From the NCBI GenBank assembly GCA_902826455.1, contig CADEEV010000012.1, forward strand, positions 1 to 64,000: a DNA stretch of 64,000 nt, in the 5' to 3' direction. This DNA is from an uncultured Acidobacteriota bacterium (GTDB lineage: Bacteria > Acidobacteriota > Vicinamibacteria > Fen-336). Below are positions 28,972 to 37,390 of this stretch, piece after piece. Made by a program: the position numbers and the translations under genes. The notes under the pieces are model-generated. The model was not told the origin of the DNA, searched no databases, and was given only the letters and a program-made list of their open reading frames with translations. The first letter of the stretch is position 1. Every line of letters starts with the position of its first letter.

Positions 28972-30177
28972 GTGGTCCGCCGCGTCCTGGGCGCGCTGCT
29001 GTGCCTGCTCCCGACGCTGGCCCACGCGGGCTCGCGCGAGCTCGAGGCGGGGCTCGAGAACTTCTGGTACCGCACGGCGGCGACGCCGCTCAACCGCGAC
29101 GAGATCCTGGGGCTCCACCGGACCGAGGACCTGCTGCGGGCGAGCCTCGGCTGGAAGGAGAGCCTGGGCTCGGCCCGCGTCGTGTTCAAGGGCTTCGCCG
29201 AGCGCTCCTTCGGCTCCGACCCGAAGACCACGTGGACGACGCGCCAGGCCTACGCCCAGTACTCCTGGGCGGGTGCTTCGCTGCGCGTCGGGAAGCAGCG
29301 CGTCGCCTGGGGCTCGGGCTTCGCGTGGAACCCGACGAACCGCCTCGAGCCGCCCAAGAACCCGGCGAACACGTCCCTCGAACAGGAGGGCTCGTGGGCC
29401 GTGCGGCTCGACGCGCAGCCGGCTCCGTGGGCCGGCCTGATCCTCGTCGCGTCCCAGGGCGACGCGGGCGCGGGGGACCTGCCGTTCGCGACCGGGGCCC
29501 GCAAGCGCAACACGGGCGCGCTGAGGGCCCGGTTCCTGGCGAAGGACACCGACCTCGCGCTGGTGATGTCGGGAGGCGAGCGCCAGCCGACGCTCGTCGG
29601 GCTGGACGTCGGGCGCTCGGTGGGCGGCGTCGCGCTGCACGCGGAGAGCGCCGTGTACGAGGGCAGCGAGCTCGCTCCCGCGCGCCCGGACGAGCGCTTC
29701 TTCCGCCTCGTCGCGGGTGCCTTGTGGACGCGCGACACGACGTCGCTCTCGGCCGAGTACTTCTACAACGGCGAGGGCTACGACGCGGCGCGCGCGGGCG
29801 CCTACCTCGAGGGGCTCGACGCCGCCTACGCGAGCGCCACGAACCCGGCGCTTCCCGCGAGCGCCCGGGACGAGGCGCTCCGCCGCTACCTCGCGGGGGC
29901 TTCGATCCCGTTCGCCTCGGGTCTCGGCCTGCGCCGTCACTACCTGCAGGCGTCCTGGTCGCGCGGCGAGATCCGCGGGCAGTGGACGGCGAGCCTGCGC
30001 GGCGTCGTCGGGCTCTCGGACGGCGGGGTGGCCCTCACGCCGGGTCTCGCATTCTCGCCCCGAGGCAACCTCACCCTCAGCCTCGACGGCGTGCTGCTGC
30101 TCGGGCCGGACGACAGCGAGTACCGCCTCGCTCCCTTGCGGGGCGCCGTGCAGGCCCGCGTGAAGGCGCTGTTCTGA
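28972..30177 (+). CDS. Outer-membrane beta-barrel protein (porin/DUF1302-like)
   Basis: A 401-residue protein with a signal peptide ending AHAGS and a body of alternating short amphipathic strands (for example AYAQYSWAGASLRVGKQRVAWGSGFAWNPTN) ending in a terminal phenylalanine (VKALF), the classical outer-membrane insertion signal. The WGSGFAWNPTNRLEPP loop recalls DUF1302-type barrels found with LolA-like genes. It probably receives cargo of the exporter. The GTG start is 7 nt after the LolA-like stop. Confidence 0.75.
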   Translation: MVRRVLGALLCLLPTLAHAGSRELEAGLENFWYRTAATPLNRDEILGLHRTEDLLRASLGWKESLGSARVVFKGFAERSFGSDPKTTWTTRQAYAQYSWAGASLRVGKQRVAWGSGFAWNPTNRLEPPKNPANTSLEQEGSWAVRLDAQPAPWAGLILVASQGDAGAGDLPFATGARKRNTGALRARFLAKDTDLALVMSGGERQPTLVGLDVGRSVGGVALHAESAVYEGSELAPARPDERFFRLVAGALWTRDTTSLSAEYFYNGEGYDAARAGAYLEGLDAAYASATNPALPASARDEALRRYLAGASIPFASGLGLRRHYLQASWSRGEIRGQWTASLRGVVGLSDGGVALTPGLAFSPRGNLTLSLDGVLLLGPDDSEYRLAPLRGAVQARVKALF

Positions 30178-30195
30178 CGCCCGGACGCGCGCGAG

Positions 30196-30201
30196 GATAA
30201 T
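30196..30201 (+). promoter_or_regulatory. Putative internal leaderless -10 box before the ATPase gene
   Basis: GATAAT lies 5 nt before the ATG, with CTGACG 16 nt further upstream. It could add transcripts for the ATPase and thioesterase. Confidence 0.3.
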
Positions 30202-30206
30202 GGGCC

Positions 30207-30875
30207 ATGGCTTCGGTGCAGGTCGAGGCGGCGACGAAGGACTACCAGCTCGGGAAGACGACGGTGCCCGCCCTGCGCGGCGTGAGCCTCGCGGTCGAAT
30301 CCGGCGAGTTCATGGCCGTGGCCGGACCGTCGGGCTCGGGGAAGTCGACGCTCCTGAACCTGATCGGCTGCCTCGATCACCCCACCTCGGGACGCGTCGT
30401 GATCGCCGGCCAGGACGTGGCCGCCCTGGACGACGACGCGCTCTCCGACCTGCGCGCCCGCACCCTGGGCTTCATCTTCCAGACCTTCAACCTGATCCCC
30501 GTGCTCTCGGCCCTGGAGAACGTCGAGTTCCCGCTGTTGCTGCGGGGCGGGCCTCACGGCGGCCGCGAGCGGGCGCGGCGCGCCCTGGACGAGGTCGGTC
30601 TCGCGGGCTTCGAGAGGCACCGGCCCGACGAGCTCTCGGGCGGACAGCGCCAGCGCGTGGCGGTGGCCCGCGCCCTCGTGACGGATCCCGTGATCGTCCT
30701 GGCCGACGAACCCACTGCGAACCTCGACTCCGCGACCGGCGAGTCGCTGCTGGAGCTCATGCTCGAGATCAACCGCCGCGACAAGACCACGTTCATCTTC
30801 TCGACCCACGACCCGCGGGTCATGGAGCGGGCCCAGCGCGTCGTGCGCCTCGTCGACGGGAAGCTCGCGGCGTGA
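30207..30875 (+). CDS. LolD/MacB-type ABC transporter ATPase
   Basis: A 222-residue ATPase for the two FtsX-type permeases. Walker A GPSGSGKST (40-48), Q-loop FIFQTFNLIPVLSALENV, signature LSGGQRQRVA and Walker B VLADEPTANLD are all intact and typical of the LolD/MacB subfamily. The operon order permease, permease, LolA-like, barrel, ATPase suggests a dedicated envelope exporter rather than the general Lol system. Confidence 0.93.
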   Translation: MASVQVEAATKDYQLGKTTVPALRGVSLAVESGEFMAVAGPSGSGKSTLLNLIGCLDHPTSGRVVIAGQDVAALDDDALSDLRARTLGFIFQTFNLIPVLSALENVEFPLLLRGGPHGGRERARRALDEVGLAGFERHRPDELSGGQRQRVAVARALVTDPVIVLADEPTANLDSATGESLLELMLEINRRDKTTFIFSTHDPRVMERAQRVVRLVDGKLAA

Positions 30876-31291
30876 CGTTCCCCGACGACGTGCTGAAGCA
30901 GATGGAGGAGTTCTCGCCCTTCAACCGCCACCTCGGCATCAAGGGCGACTCGATCGAGCCCGGCCGCGTCGTCATGCGCCTGCCCATCAAGCCCGAGTTC
31001 GTGGGCGACCCGCGCCGGCCCGCGCTCCACGGCGGCGTGATCTCGACGCTGATCGACAGCGCGGGCGGCGCCGCGGCCTGGTCGGCCCTCGAGCCGGGCG
31101 AGACCGTGTCGACGATCGACCTGACGGTCGACTACCTCGAGCCGGGCGGCATCGACGCGCCGCTCGTGGCCACGGCCCACGTGGTGCGCAAGGGCAAGCG
31201 CCTGTGCCACGTGCGCATGAAGGTGACCCAGGGCGAGCGCCGCGTGGCAGAGGGCCGCGGCGTGTTCAGCATCCACAAGCGCCGCGACTAG
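30872..31291 (+). CDS. PaaI-type hotdog thioesterase
   Basis: A 139-residue hotdog-fold thioesterase that would hydrolyse acyl-CoA esters. It has the family segment ALHGGVISTLIDSAGGAAAW with the catalytic aspartate, and TIDLTVDYLEP. The GTG start overlaps the ATPase stop as GTGA, so it is part of the exporter operon, but a functional link is not obvious. Its end is 7 nt from a convergent gene. Confidence 0.88.
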   Translation: MTFPDDVLKQMEEFSPFNRHLGIKGDSIEPGRVVMRLPIKPEFVGDPRRPALHGGVISTLIDSAGGAAAWSALEPGETVSTIDLTVDYLEPGGIDAPLVATAHVVRKGKRLCHVRMKVTQGERRVAEGRGVFSIHKRRD

Positions 31292-31298
31292 CGACGCC

Positions 31299-31880
31299 CT
31301 ATTCGGTGCGGTAGCCGACGAAGATGAAGCGCCCTTCCTTCTGCTGGGGCTTCACCTGGACCGTGGCGGCCGGCAGCCCGGTCGCGCCGTCGCGCAGGAC
31401 GAGGGCGTAGCTCAGGCCTTCGGCCGTCGCCCAGTCGACGACGTACAGCGCGCCGTTCTGGTCGAGGGGCAGGTCGACCCCGTCCTGGTCCGTGCCGAGC
31501 TCGATCTCGCCGCCGGCCTTCGCCCCGACGCTCTCGAGGCGCTTCACGCGGAGCGTCACCACGTCGTGGCGCCGGGCGGAGTCCACCTCGACGCGCGGAT
31601 CGAACACCGCCACCCTGGCGACCCCCACGAGATCCGACGACGCCGGGGCCGCCGCGAGGAACGCGGCCGCCGTCGCGCCCGTCTCGGCCTCGCGCGGCAG
31701 CCCTGCGATCTGGCGGCCGAGGGCCTGCAGCTCCGTGCGGATCGCCGCGAAGCTCTGGTCGCGCTGGGCGAGCTGCGACTCGAGGTAGGCCACGCGGCCC
31801 CGGAGGCGGTTGACCTCGCCGGCCATGTCCGCAGCTTCGGACTGGGGGAGGAGCCAGAGAACGAGTGCCAAGCTCAGCAT
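31299..31880 (-). CDS. Hypothetical exported coiled-coil protein
   Basis: A 193-residue protein: signal peptide (MLSLALVLWLLPQSEA), a coiled coil at about 20-62 (EVNRLRGRVAYLESQLAQRD) and a C-terminal beta-rich domain (about 85-193). No family recognised. It is divergent from the polysaccharide export gene; a weak promoter (TTGACG, 17 nt, TAGCGT) ends 6 nt before its ATG. Confidence 0.65.
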   Translation of the reverse strand: MLSLALVLWLLPQSEAADMAGEVNRLRGRVAYLESQLAQRDQSFAAIRTELQALGRQIAGLPREAETGATAAAFLAAAPASSDLVGVARVAVFDPRVEVDSARRHDVVTLRVKRLESVGAKAGGEIELGTDQDGVDLPLDQNGALYVVDWATAEGLSYALVLRDGATGLPAATVQVKPQQKEGRFIFVGYRTE

Positions 31881-31886
31881 GACCCT

Positions 31887-31915
31887 ACGCTACGGGCCGC
31901 GGTCAGGGCCGTCAA
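31887..31915 (-). promoter_or_regulatory. Putative leaderless promoter of the coiled-coil protein gene
   Basis: TTGACG (31915-31910), a 17-nt spacer and TAGCGT (31892-31887), 6 nt before the ATG. The -10 match is poor. Confidence 0.3.
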
Positions 31916-31937
31916 GGTCGATGTACGATAGCTTCCG

Positions 31938-32768
31938 ATGCTGCCGCTGGCCGTGCTGTTCGCGTTCGTGACGGTGCAGGAGCCCACACCGCCGCCGATG
32001 CCCGGCGCCGCCGCCGACTACCGCATCGGGCCCCAGGACATCCTCGCGATCAGCGTGTTCGGCCACGACGACCTGACCCAGACCGTGGTCGTGCAGAACG
32101 ACGGCACCTTGACCTATCCCCTGGTGGGCCGGCTCGCAGCGGCCGAGCAGACGCCGAAACAGCTCGAGAAGACGCTCACGGACCTGCTCGGCAAGAGCTT
32201 CATCCGCAGCCCGCAGGTCACGGTGGCGATTCGCGAGTACCGGAGCAAGACGATCCTGGTCGCGGGGGAGATCGCCCGGCCCGGGACCTACCCGCTCGCG
32301 GGAGGCATGACGATCGTGGAGGTCCTGGCGAAGGCCGGGCCCCTGGGGGCGGCGGCCGCGGCCGAGGTGATCGTGGTGCGGCCCAAGGGCGAGGTCCGCG
32401 GTCCCGTCCTGCCCTCGGAGATGACCGACAGCGCGTCGGTCGAGATCCTCCGGGTCAACGTCCGGGCGATCGAGGCGGGCGATCTCAACGGCAACCTCGT
32501 GCTGCGGCCCAACGACACGGTCTTCGTGCCGCAGGCCCCGCGGGTCTACGTCTCGGGCGAGGTGAACACGCCCGGCGCCTACCCCTTCAGTCCCGGAACG
32601 AGCGTGCGGCAGATCCTGAGCCTGGCCGGCGGCATCACCGAGGACGGCTCCTCCGGCCGGATCCGTGTCGTCCGCACCGTCGACGGCAAGCCGAAGGAGT
32701 CGGGCATCAAGATCGACGAGCCGGTGCAGGCGGGCGACACGATCGTGGTGAAAGCCAAGATCTTCTGA
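31938..32768 (+). CDS. Polysaccharide export (OPX, Wza-like) protein, short form
   Basis: Forms the periplasmic part of a polysaccharide export conduit. After a signal peptide without a lipidation cysteine, it has the Poly_export domain (YRIGPQDILAISVFGHDDLTQ, about 30-115) and two SLBB-type segments (ILVAGEIARPGTYPL and VYVSGEVNTPGAYPF). It ends at residue 276 just after the second SLBB (IVVKAKIF), so the C-terminal outer-membrane helix of E. coli Wza (about 380 residues) is missing. It therefore probably needs a separate barrel, and one is encoded two genes downstream. First gene of the exopolysaccharide locus. Confidence 0.92.
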   Translation: MLPLAVLFAFVTVQEPTPPPMPGAAADYRIGPQDILAISVFGHDDLTQTVVVQNDGTLTYPLVGRLAAAEQTPKQLEKTLTDLLGKSFIRSPQVTVAIREYRSKTILVAGEIARPGTYPLAGGMTIVEVLAKAGPLGAAAAAEVIVVRPKGEVRGPVLPSEMTDSASVEILRVNVRAIEAGDLNGNLVLRPNDTVFVPQAPRVYVSGEVNTPGAYPFSPGTSVRQILSLAGGITEDGSSGRIRVVRTVDGKPKESGIKIDEPVQAGDTIVVKAKIF

Positions 32769-32771
32769 GCG

Positions 32772-32796
32772 CCGGAGCCCCGGGAGGGGCTCCCGG
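32772..32796 (+). terminator. GC-rich hairpin after the export gene (terminator or attenuator)
   Basis: CCGGAGCCCC (32772-32781), a GGGA loop and GGGGCTCCCGG (32786-32796) form a strong stem with one bulge, 3 nt after the OPX stop. There is no T-run, so it may attenuate, act with Rho or protect the upstream message. Confidence 0.45.
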
Positions 32797-32813
32797 CTCG
32801 CCCGCGCCTGGCG

Positions 32814-32822
32814 TGCTAAAAT
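32814..32822 (+). promoter_or_regulatory. Extended -10 promoter before the Wzc-type kinase
   Basis: TGCTAAAAT combines an upstream TG with TAAAAT (five of six). A transcript from about 32829 would have a 44-nt leader with GGAGG at 32856-32860, 12 nt before the ATG. Together with the hairpin it suggests that the export gene and the rest of the locus are transcribed separately. Confidence 0.45.
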
Positions 32823-32872
32823 GACGAGTCGGACTGGCCCTCCTGGTCCCGACGCGGAGGACCTGAAGCACC

Positions 32873-35056
32873 ATGGCTGCGGCCGTGCCGCCCGGCAACG
32901 ACGGCGAGAACCAGGCGCGGGACACCCATCTCTGGGACTACCTCCACGTCCTGCTGCGCCGGCGGACGCTGATCATCGCGGCCTTCGTCACCCTGACGGC
33001 CCATGCGGCCTTCAAGACCTACATGACGCGCCCCGTCTACGAGGCGTCGGCGCAGGTGCTGATCGAGCGCACGGCCCCGAGCGTCCTCAACTTCAAGGAG
33101 GTCGCGGAGACGAATGCCGGGTTCTGGGGCGACGACTACTACCAGACCCAGTACAAGATCCTCCAGAGCCGCGCCCTCGCCCGCAAGGTCATCGAGTCCA
33201 TGGACCTGTTCCAGGACCCCGAGTTCGGCGGACCGCAGCCGGTGGCCGAGGTGAAGAAGGCGCTCGCCGCCCCGCCCGGGGAATCGACGCTCGTCGAGGG
33301 CACGATCGACGCGTTCCTCGGCCACCTCAAGGTCCAGCCCATCAAGAACAGCCAGCTCGTGAGCGTCGGCTTCGAGGCCTTCCGGCCGGAGCTCGCCGCC
33401 CGCGCCGCCAACCGGACCGCCCAGCTCTACATCCAGCAGAGCCTCGAGTTCCGCTACCAGATCTCCTCGGAGGCGGGCACCTGGCTCGGCTCCCAGATCG
33501 ACGACCAGCGCAAGAAGGTCGAGGCGGCGGAAATCGCCCTGCAGGCCACGAAGGAAGAGCTCGGCATCGTGAACATGGAGGAGAAGCAGACGCTCCTCCA
33601 GCAGAAGCTCGCCGAGCTCGGCACGGCGCTGACCTCGCTCAAGACGGCGCGCCTCGAGAAGGAGGCGCTCTACCAGCAGATGAAGGGCGCGCCGCGCCCC
33701 GACGAGCTGCCGGAAGTCATGCGCAGCGGCCTGGTCCAGTCCCTGCGCATCGAGCTCACGACCCTCGAGCGCCAGGAGACCCAGCTCCTCGAGCGTTACC
33801 TGCCGGGCCATCCGGAGGTCGTGAAGGTCCACAACCAGGTCATCGAGACGCGCAGCAAGATCCAGTCGGAAGCCCAACGCGTGATCCGCTCGACCGAGAA
33901 CGAATGGAAGGCCTTGGCGGCCCAGGAGCAGAGCGTGTCCGCCGCCCTCGAGTCCGCGAAGGGCGAAGCCCTCGAGCTGAGCCGCCGCGTGATCCCCTAC
34001 GAGACGCGCAAGCGCGAGGTGGACGCGAACAAGGAGGTCCTGAACGGCCTGCTGTCGCGCCACAAGCAGACGGACGTCGCGCAGGAGCTGAAGTCCTCGA
34101 ACATCCGCATCCTCGACGCCGCCGTCACGCCGGGCTCGCCGGTGAGGCCCCAGCGCCGCCGCGACATCACCATGGGCATGCTGCTGGGCCTGGCCCTCGG
34201 CGTCGGCCTCGCGTTCTTCCTCGACTACCTCGACAGCACCCTCAAGACGCCCGACGACGTGCGCAACCACCTCGGCGTGCCGCTGCTCGGCGTGATCCCC
34301 GAGGCCAAGGAGGGGACCGGTCAGCTGCTCGCGCTGCAGGACAAGGCGCAGAGCGCCTTTCTCGAAGGCTACCGCGTGGTGCGCACGGCCCTCGGCTACT
34401 GCTGGACCGGCCAGACCCCGCGCGTGCTGGTCTGCACCTCGACGGCGCCGGGCGAGGGCAAGACCCTCACGTCGATCAACATGGCCCTGACGCTGGCCTC
34501 GATCGACACGGGAGTGCTGCTGATCGACTGCGACCTGCGCAAGCCCACGGCCCACGCGGCGCTGCGCCTGGCACGGACGCCCGGCCTGTCCGACGTGCTC
34601 GCGGGCCGCGCGCCCCTCGCCAAGGCGCTCCACAGCGTCGCGGGCTCGACCCTGCAGCTGCTGCCGTCGGGCACCACGGTCCCGAGTCCCGGCGACCTGC
34701 TCACGACCGACGCCATGCGCGGGCTCATCGACGGGCTGCGCAAGCACTACCGCTGGATCATCCTCGACACGCCTCCCGTCGGCGCCGTGGCCGACGCGCT
34801 CGTGCTCGGCTCGATGGCCGACGGCGTCGTGATCGTGGCCGGCGCGGAGATGGTCTCGCGCAAGGCCGTGCTCAACACCCTGCACCGGATCGCCGACACG
34901 GGGGCGCGCATCCTCGGCGTCGTCCTGAACCGCGCGCAGGTCGACAAGCACAGCTACTACTACGGCCACTACTACGGCCACTACGGCGCCTACGGCCGCT
35001 ACGGAGAGACCACGGAGCGTCGGGGCGGAATGTCCTCGCCGACCGCCATCCAGTGA
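32873..35056 (+). CDS. Wzc-type polysaccharide co-polymerase/BY-kinase
   Basis: Controls chain length and export through cycles of tyrosine autophosphorylation. It has an N-terminal Wzz domain with membrane helices near 33-50 and 433-452, and a long coiled coil (about 200-400). The cytoplasmic kinase domain carries Walker A STAPGEGKT (about 523-531), Walker A' LLIDCDLRKP and Walker B IILDTPPVG. The C-terminus holds eight tyrosines within 17 residues (HSYYYGHYYGHYGAYGRYG), the autophosphorylation cluster. At 727 residues it is a fused Wzc of the Proteobacteria type (PCP-2a). The ATG at 32873 was preferred to an earlier out-of-frame ATG at 32821. It overlaps the barrel gene by 4 nt. Confidence 0.95.
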   Translation: MAAAVPPGNDGENQARDTHLWDYLHVLLRRRTLIIAAFVTLTAHAAFKTYMTRPVYEASAQVLIERTAPSVLNFKEVAETNAGFWGDDYYQTQYKILQSRALARKVIESMDLFQDPEFGGPQPVAEVKKALAAPPGESTLVEGTIDAFLGHLKVQPIKNSQLVSVGFEAFRPELAARAANRTAQLYIQQSLEFRYQISSEAGTWLGSQIDDQRKKVEAAEIALQATKEELGIVNMEEKQTLLQQKLAELGTALTSLKTARLEKEALYQQMKGAPRPDELPEVMRSGLVQSLRIELTTLERQETQLLERYLPGHPEVVKVHNQVIETRSKIQSEAQRVIRSTENEWKALAAQEQSVSAALESAKGEALELSRRVIPYETRKREVDANKEVLNGLLSRHKQTDVAQELKSSNIRILDAAVTPGSPVRPQRRRDITMGMLLGLALGVGLAFFLDYLDSTLKTPDDVRNHLGVPLLGVIPEAKEGTGQLLALQDKAQSAFLEGYRVVRTALGYCWTGQTPRVLVCTSTAPGEGKTLTSINMALTLASIDTGVLLIDCDLRKPTAHAALRLARTPGLSDVLAGRAPLAKALHSVAGSTLQLLPSGTTVPSPGDLLTTDAMRGLIDGLRKHYRWIILDTPPVGAVADALVLGSMADGVVIVAGAEMVSRKAVLNTLHRIADTGARILGVVLNRAQVDKHSYYYGHYYGHYGAYGRYGETTERRGGMSSPTAIQ
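34955..35005 (+). repeat. Short tandem repeat encoding the Wzc tyrosine cluster
   Basis: The 12-nt unit TACTACGGCCAC occurs twice in a row (34958-34969, 34970-34981) and continues as degenerate TAC-GGC units (TACGGCGCC, TACGGCCGC, TACGGA). It stays in frame, so slippage would change the number of phosphorylatable tyrosines without breaking the gene. Confidence 0.75.
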
Positions 35057-36300
35057 GCGGGCGGCCCCTGCGGCCGCCTCGCCGTGCGGCGGTCGGCTGC
35101 GTTCTCGCCGCCACCCTCCTCGCCGCTCACGCCCACGCGGCCGACCCGCCGCCGCGGCCGGGCCGCTTCCAGGTCGGACCCTTCTGGCTCACGCCCCGCG
35201 TCGAGTTGCGTGGGGCCGGGCGCGACACGAACGTCTACAACCAGCAGTTCGATCCGGTCTCCGACGCCGCGGCGGTGCTCTCCCCGAGCCTCGACGTCGC
35301 GCTGCCCGTCGGGAACCGGTTCCGCTTCTCGACCCGCGGCTTCCTGAACGTCAACTGGTTCGGCGACGAGACGAGCCAGCGCTCCACGGACCGGGGCTTC
35401 TCCACGCGCGGCGAGGCCGACCTGGGGCCGCTCACGCTCTTCGCCCGCACCGCCCGCGGCTGGTACAAGCGCCGCTTCACGATCGATCTCGACGAGCGCC
35501 TTCCGTACGTCGAGAGCTCCCAGGGCTTCGGCACCAAGGTGCGCATCTCGCGCCGGCTCAGCGCGGCCGCGAGCCTCGACACCGGCCGCTTCGCGATCGA
35601 GGACTCGGCCACGCGGCCGGACGTCGACGTGACCCTCGACCGCGACACCCGGGCCTTCCAGGTCGAGGGCCGCTACGCGCTCACGCGCCGGACGAACCTC
35701 GTGGGCTCCGCCGAATGGCTCCGCGACGCGTTCGACGAGGCCGTGGGAGCGTCGACGAGTGAGGCCGACTCCAGCCGCTACCTGGCGGGTCTCGAGTTCT
35801 CGTCCCGCGCGCTCACCGGCCGCCTGCTGGGAGGCGTGCGCTCCTTTCCTTCGAGCGGCGACGCGGCCGCCCCTCCGTACACGGGCCCCGCGGTCCAGGC
35901 GAGCCTGCGCTTCCCGGTGGCGAGCCGCGCGCGCCTCCAGCTCGAGGCCGAGCGCGAGGTGTACTACGCCGCGCTTCCGGTCCTGGAGACGGGCGGCGCC
36001 GCGCGCCGCAACAGCTACGTCTCGTGGCGCTCGCGAGCCGAGCTCTCCGTGGAGCTGCCCTTCGATCTCCTCACGCGCCTGCTCCTCGGGTACGAGGCGG
36101 CCGACTACGTGCTCGCCTATCCCACCGCCGACGGTAACGACGCGAGCTCGCGCTGGACCTACGGTGGAACTCTGCTACGGGCCATCGGGGAGCACCTGCG
36201 GGTCGGGGGAGGCATCAACTGGGAGAGCCGCTCGGGCCACAGCGTGATCACTCCCTATCACGGCGCGCGCTGGGGTCTGCAGGCCGAGTTCGTCCCGTGA
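35053..36300 (+). CDS. Outer-membrane beta-barrel protein of the polysaccharide locus
   Basis: A 415-residue exported protein with a signal peptide ending AHAHAADPP and a body of about 16-18 amphipathic strands, resembling putative beta-barrel porin family 2 (BBP2) proteins found beside OPX genes. The C-terminus (LQAEFVP) is strand-like. It starts with a GTGA overlap on the Wzc gene. Because the OPX protein lacks its own outer-membrane helix, this barrel is the likely outer-membrane exit, as proposed for OPX/barrel pairs in myxobacteria. Confidence 0.8.
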   Translation: MSGRPLRPPRRAAVGCVLAATLLAAHAHAADPPPRPGRFQVGPFWLTPRVELRGAGRDTNVYNQQFDPVSDAAAVLSPSLDVALPVGNRFRFSTRGFLNVNWFGDETSQRSTDRGFSTRGEADLGPLTLFARTARGWYKRRFTIDLDERLPYVESSQGFGTKVRISRRLSAAASLDTGRFAIEDSATRPDVDVTLDRDTRAFQVEGRYALTRRTNLVGSAEWLRDAFDEAVGASTSEADSSRYLAGLEFSSRALTGRLLGGVRSFPSSGDAAAPPYTGPAVQASLRFPVASRARLQLEAEREVYYAALPVLETGGAARRNSYVSWRSRAELSVELPFDLLTRLLLGYEAADYVLAYPTADGNDASSRWTYGGTLLRAIGEHLRVGGGINWESRSGHSVITPYHGARWGLQAEFVP

Positions 36301-37388
36301 CCGGCCGGCGGCTCGTCCTCGTCTCGGCCGGTCTCGCCCGCGACGGGGGCGGTTCCGCGGCCCTGGGGCGTCTCGCCGCCGCCTCGGCCGGCGAGTTCTG
36401 CGCCCGCACGGGTGTCGCCTTCGAGGTCCTGCACCTGGGCGACGAGGCGCCGGGCCTCGGCCCCTGGCCGACGCGTCACTTCGCCCAGGACCGCCGCGCC
36501 CTCGTCGCCGCCGTGGCGCGGGCGCAGCAGGGTCGCAGCGCCCTTCTTTTCGACCATCTGGGCCCGGCGCGCGTGCAGGCGCTCCTGCCCCGGGCGTTCC
36601 GGGCCCCGTACGCGGTGTTCCTGCTCGGCGTCGAGATCGATCGGCCGCTCAGTTGGGACCGGCGCCGCGCCCTGGCGGGCGCCAGCCAGCGACTCGCGAT
36701 CTCCGAACACACGCGGCGCCTGTGCCTCGCGCGCATGCCCGAGGTGCCGGCGATCGACGTGCTGTACCCGTCGTTGACCGCGCCGGAGCCGACCGGCTCG
36801 CCCGACGTGGCGCTCCTCGAGCGCGCCGGGCGCGACTTCTTCCTGGTCGTCGGGCGTCTCGCCGCGGCCGAGGGCTACAAGGGCCACGACGCGCTCTTCG
36901 AGGCGCTCGCGAGCCTGGCGCGGCGGGGCGGGGCGCTCCCGCGCCTCGTGGTGGCGGGGGACGGCGACGATCGGGCACGGCTCATGGCGCGTGCCCAGGC
37001 CCTCGGCCTCGGGGCCGCCGTGCTGTTCGCGGGGTTCGTCGCCGAGCCGACGCTGCTCGCGCTCTACGAGCGCTGCCGCGCTTTCGCGATGCCGAGCTCG
37101 GGCGAGGGCTTCGGCCTCGTCTACCTGGAGGCGATGCGGGCGGGCCGCGCCTGCATCGCGCTCGAGGCGAGCGCCGCCGCCGAGATCGTCGTGCACGAAG
37201 AGACCGGACTCCTGGTCCGCCCCGACGACGCGAGCCTCGAGACCGCGCTGGCGCGGCTCGACGCCGACGCCTCGCTCGCGGCGCGCCTCGGCGCGGCCGG
37301 GCGCGCTCGCTTCGCCGAGCGCTTCTCGAGAGAGCGCTTCGGCCGCGAGCTCGACGCGCACCTGGGCCGCCTTCTCGAGGCCGCCTGA
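36297..37388 (+). CDS. Family 4 glycosyltransferase
   Basis: A 363-residue GT-B enzyme that adds a sugar to the growing glycan. The C-terminal nucleotide-sugar domain shows FFLVVGRLAAAEGYKGHD, then MPSSGEGFGLVYLEAMRAGRACIA with the catalytic E-x7-E arrangement. The N-terminal acceptor domain is variable. It starts with GTGA on the barrel gene. Confidence 0.88.
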   Translation: MTGRRLVLVSAGLARDGGGSAALGRLAAASAGEFCARTGVAFEVLHLGDEAPGLGPWPTRHFAQDRRALVAAVARAQQGRSALLFDHLGPARVQALLPRAFRAPYAVFLLGVEIDRPLSWDRRRALAGASQRLAISEHTRRLCLARMPEVPAIDVLYPSLTAPEPTGSPDVALLERAGRDFFLVVGRLAAAEGYKGHDALFEALASLARRGGALPRLVVAGDGDDRARLMARAQALGLGAAVLFAGFVAEPTLLALYERCRAFAMPSSGEGFGLVYLEAMRAGRACIALEASAAAEIVVHEETGLLVRPDDASLETALARLDADASLAARLGAAGRARFAERFSRERFGRELDAHLGRLLEAA

Positions 37389-37390
37389 CC

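Noticed and set aside
32821-32872. ATG at 32821 as the start of a separate gene or of the barrel gene
   Set aside because: Its frame runs antagonistically through the kinase gene as arginine-rich shadow and only becomes protein-like at the barrel's own GTG and signal peptide.
32816-34981. 721-codon open frame antisense to the Wzc kinase gene
   Set aside because: Arg/Ala/Glu/His-rich shadow translation without domains, a product of GC-rich codon third positions; the opposite strand encodes a complete Wzc with all motifs.
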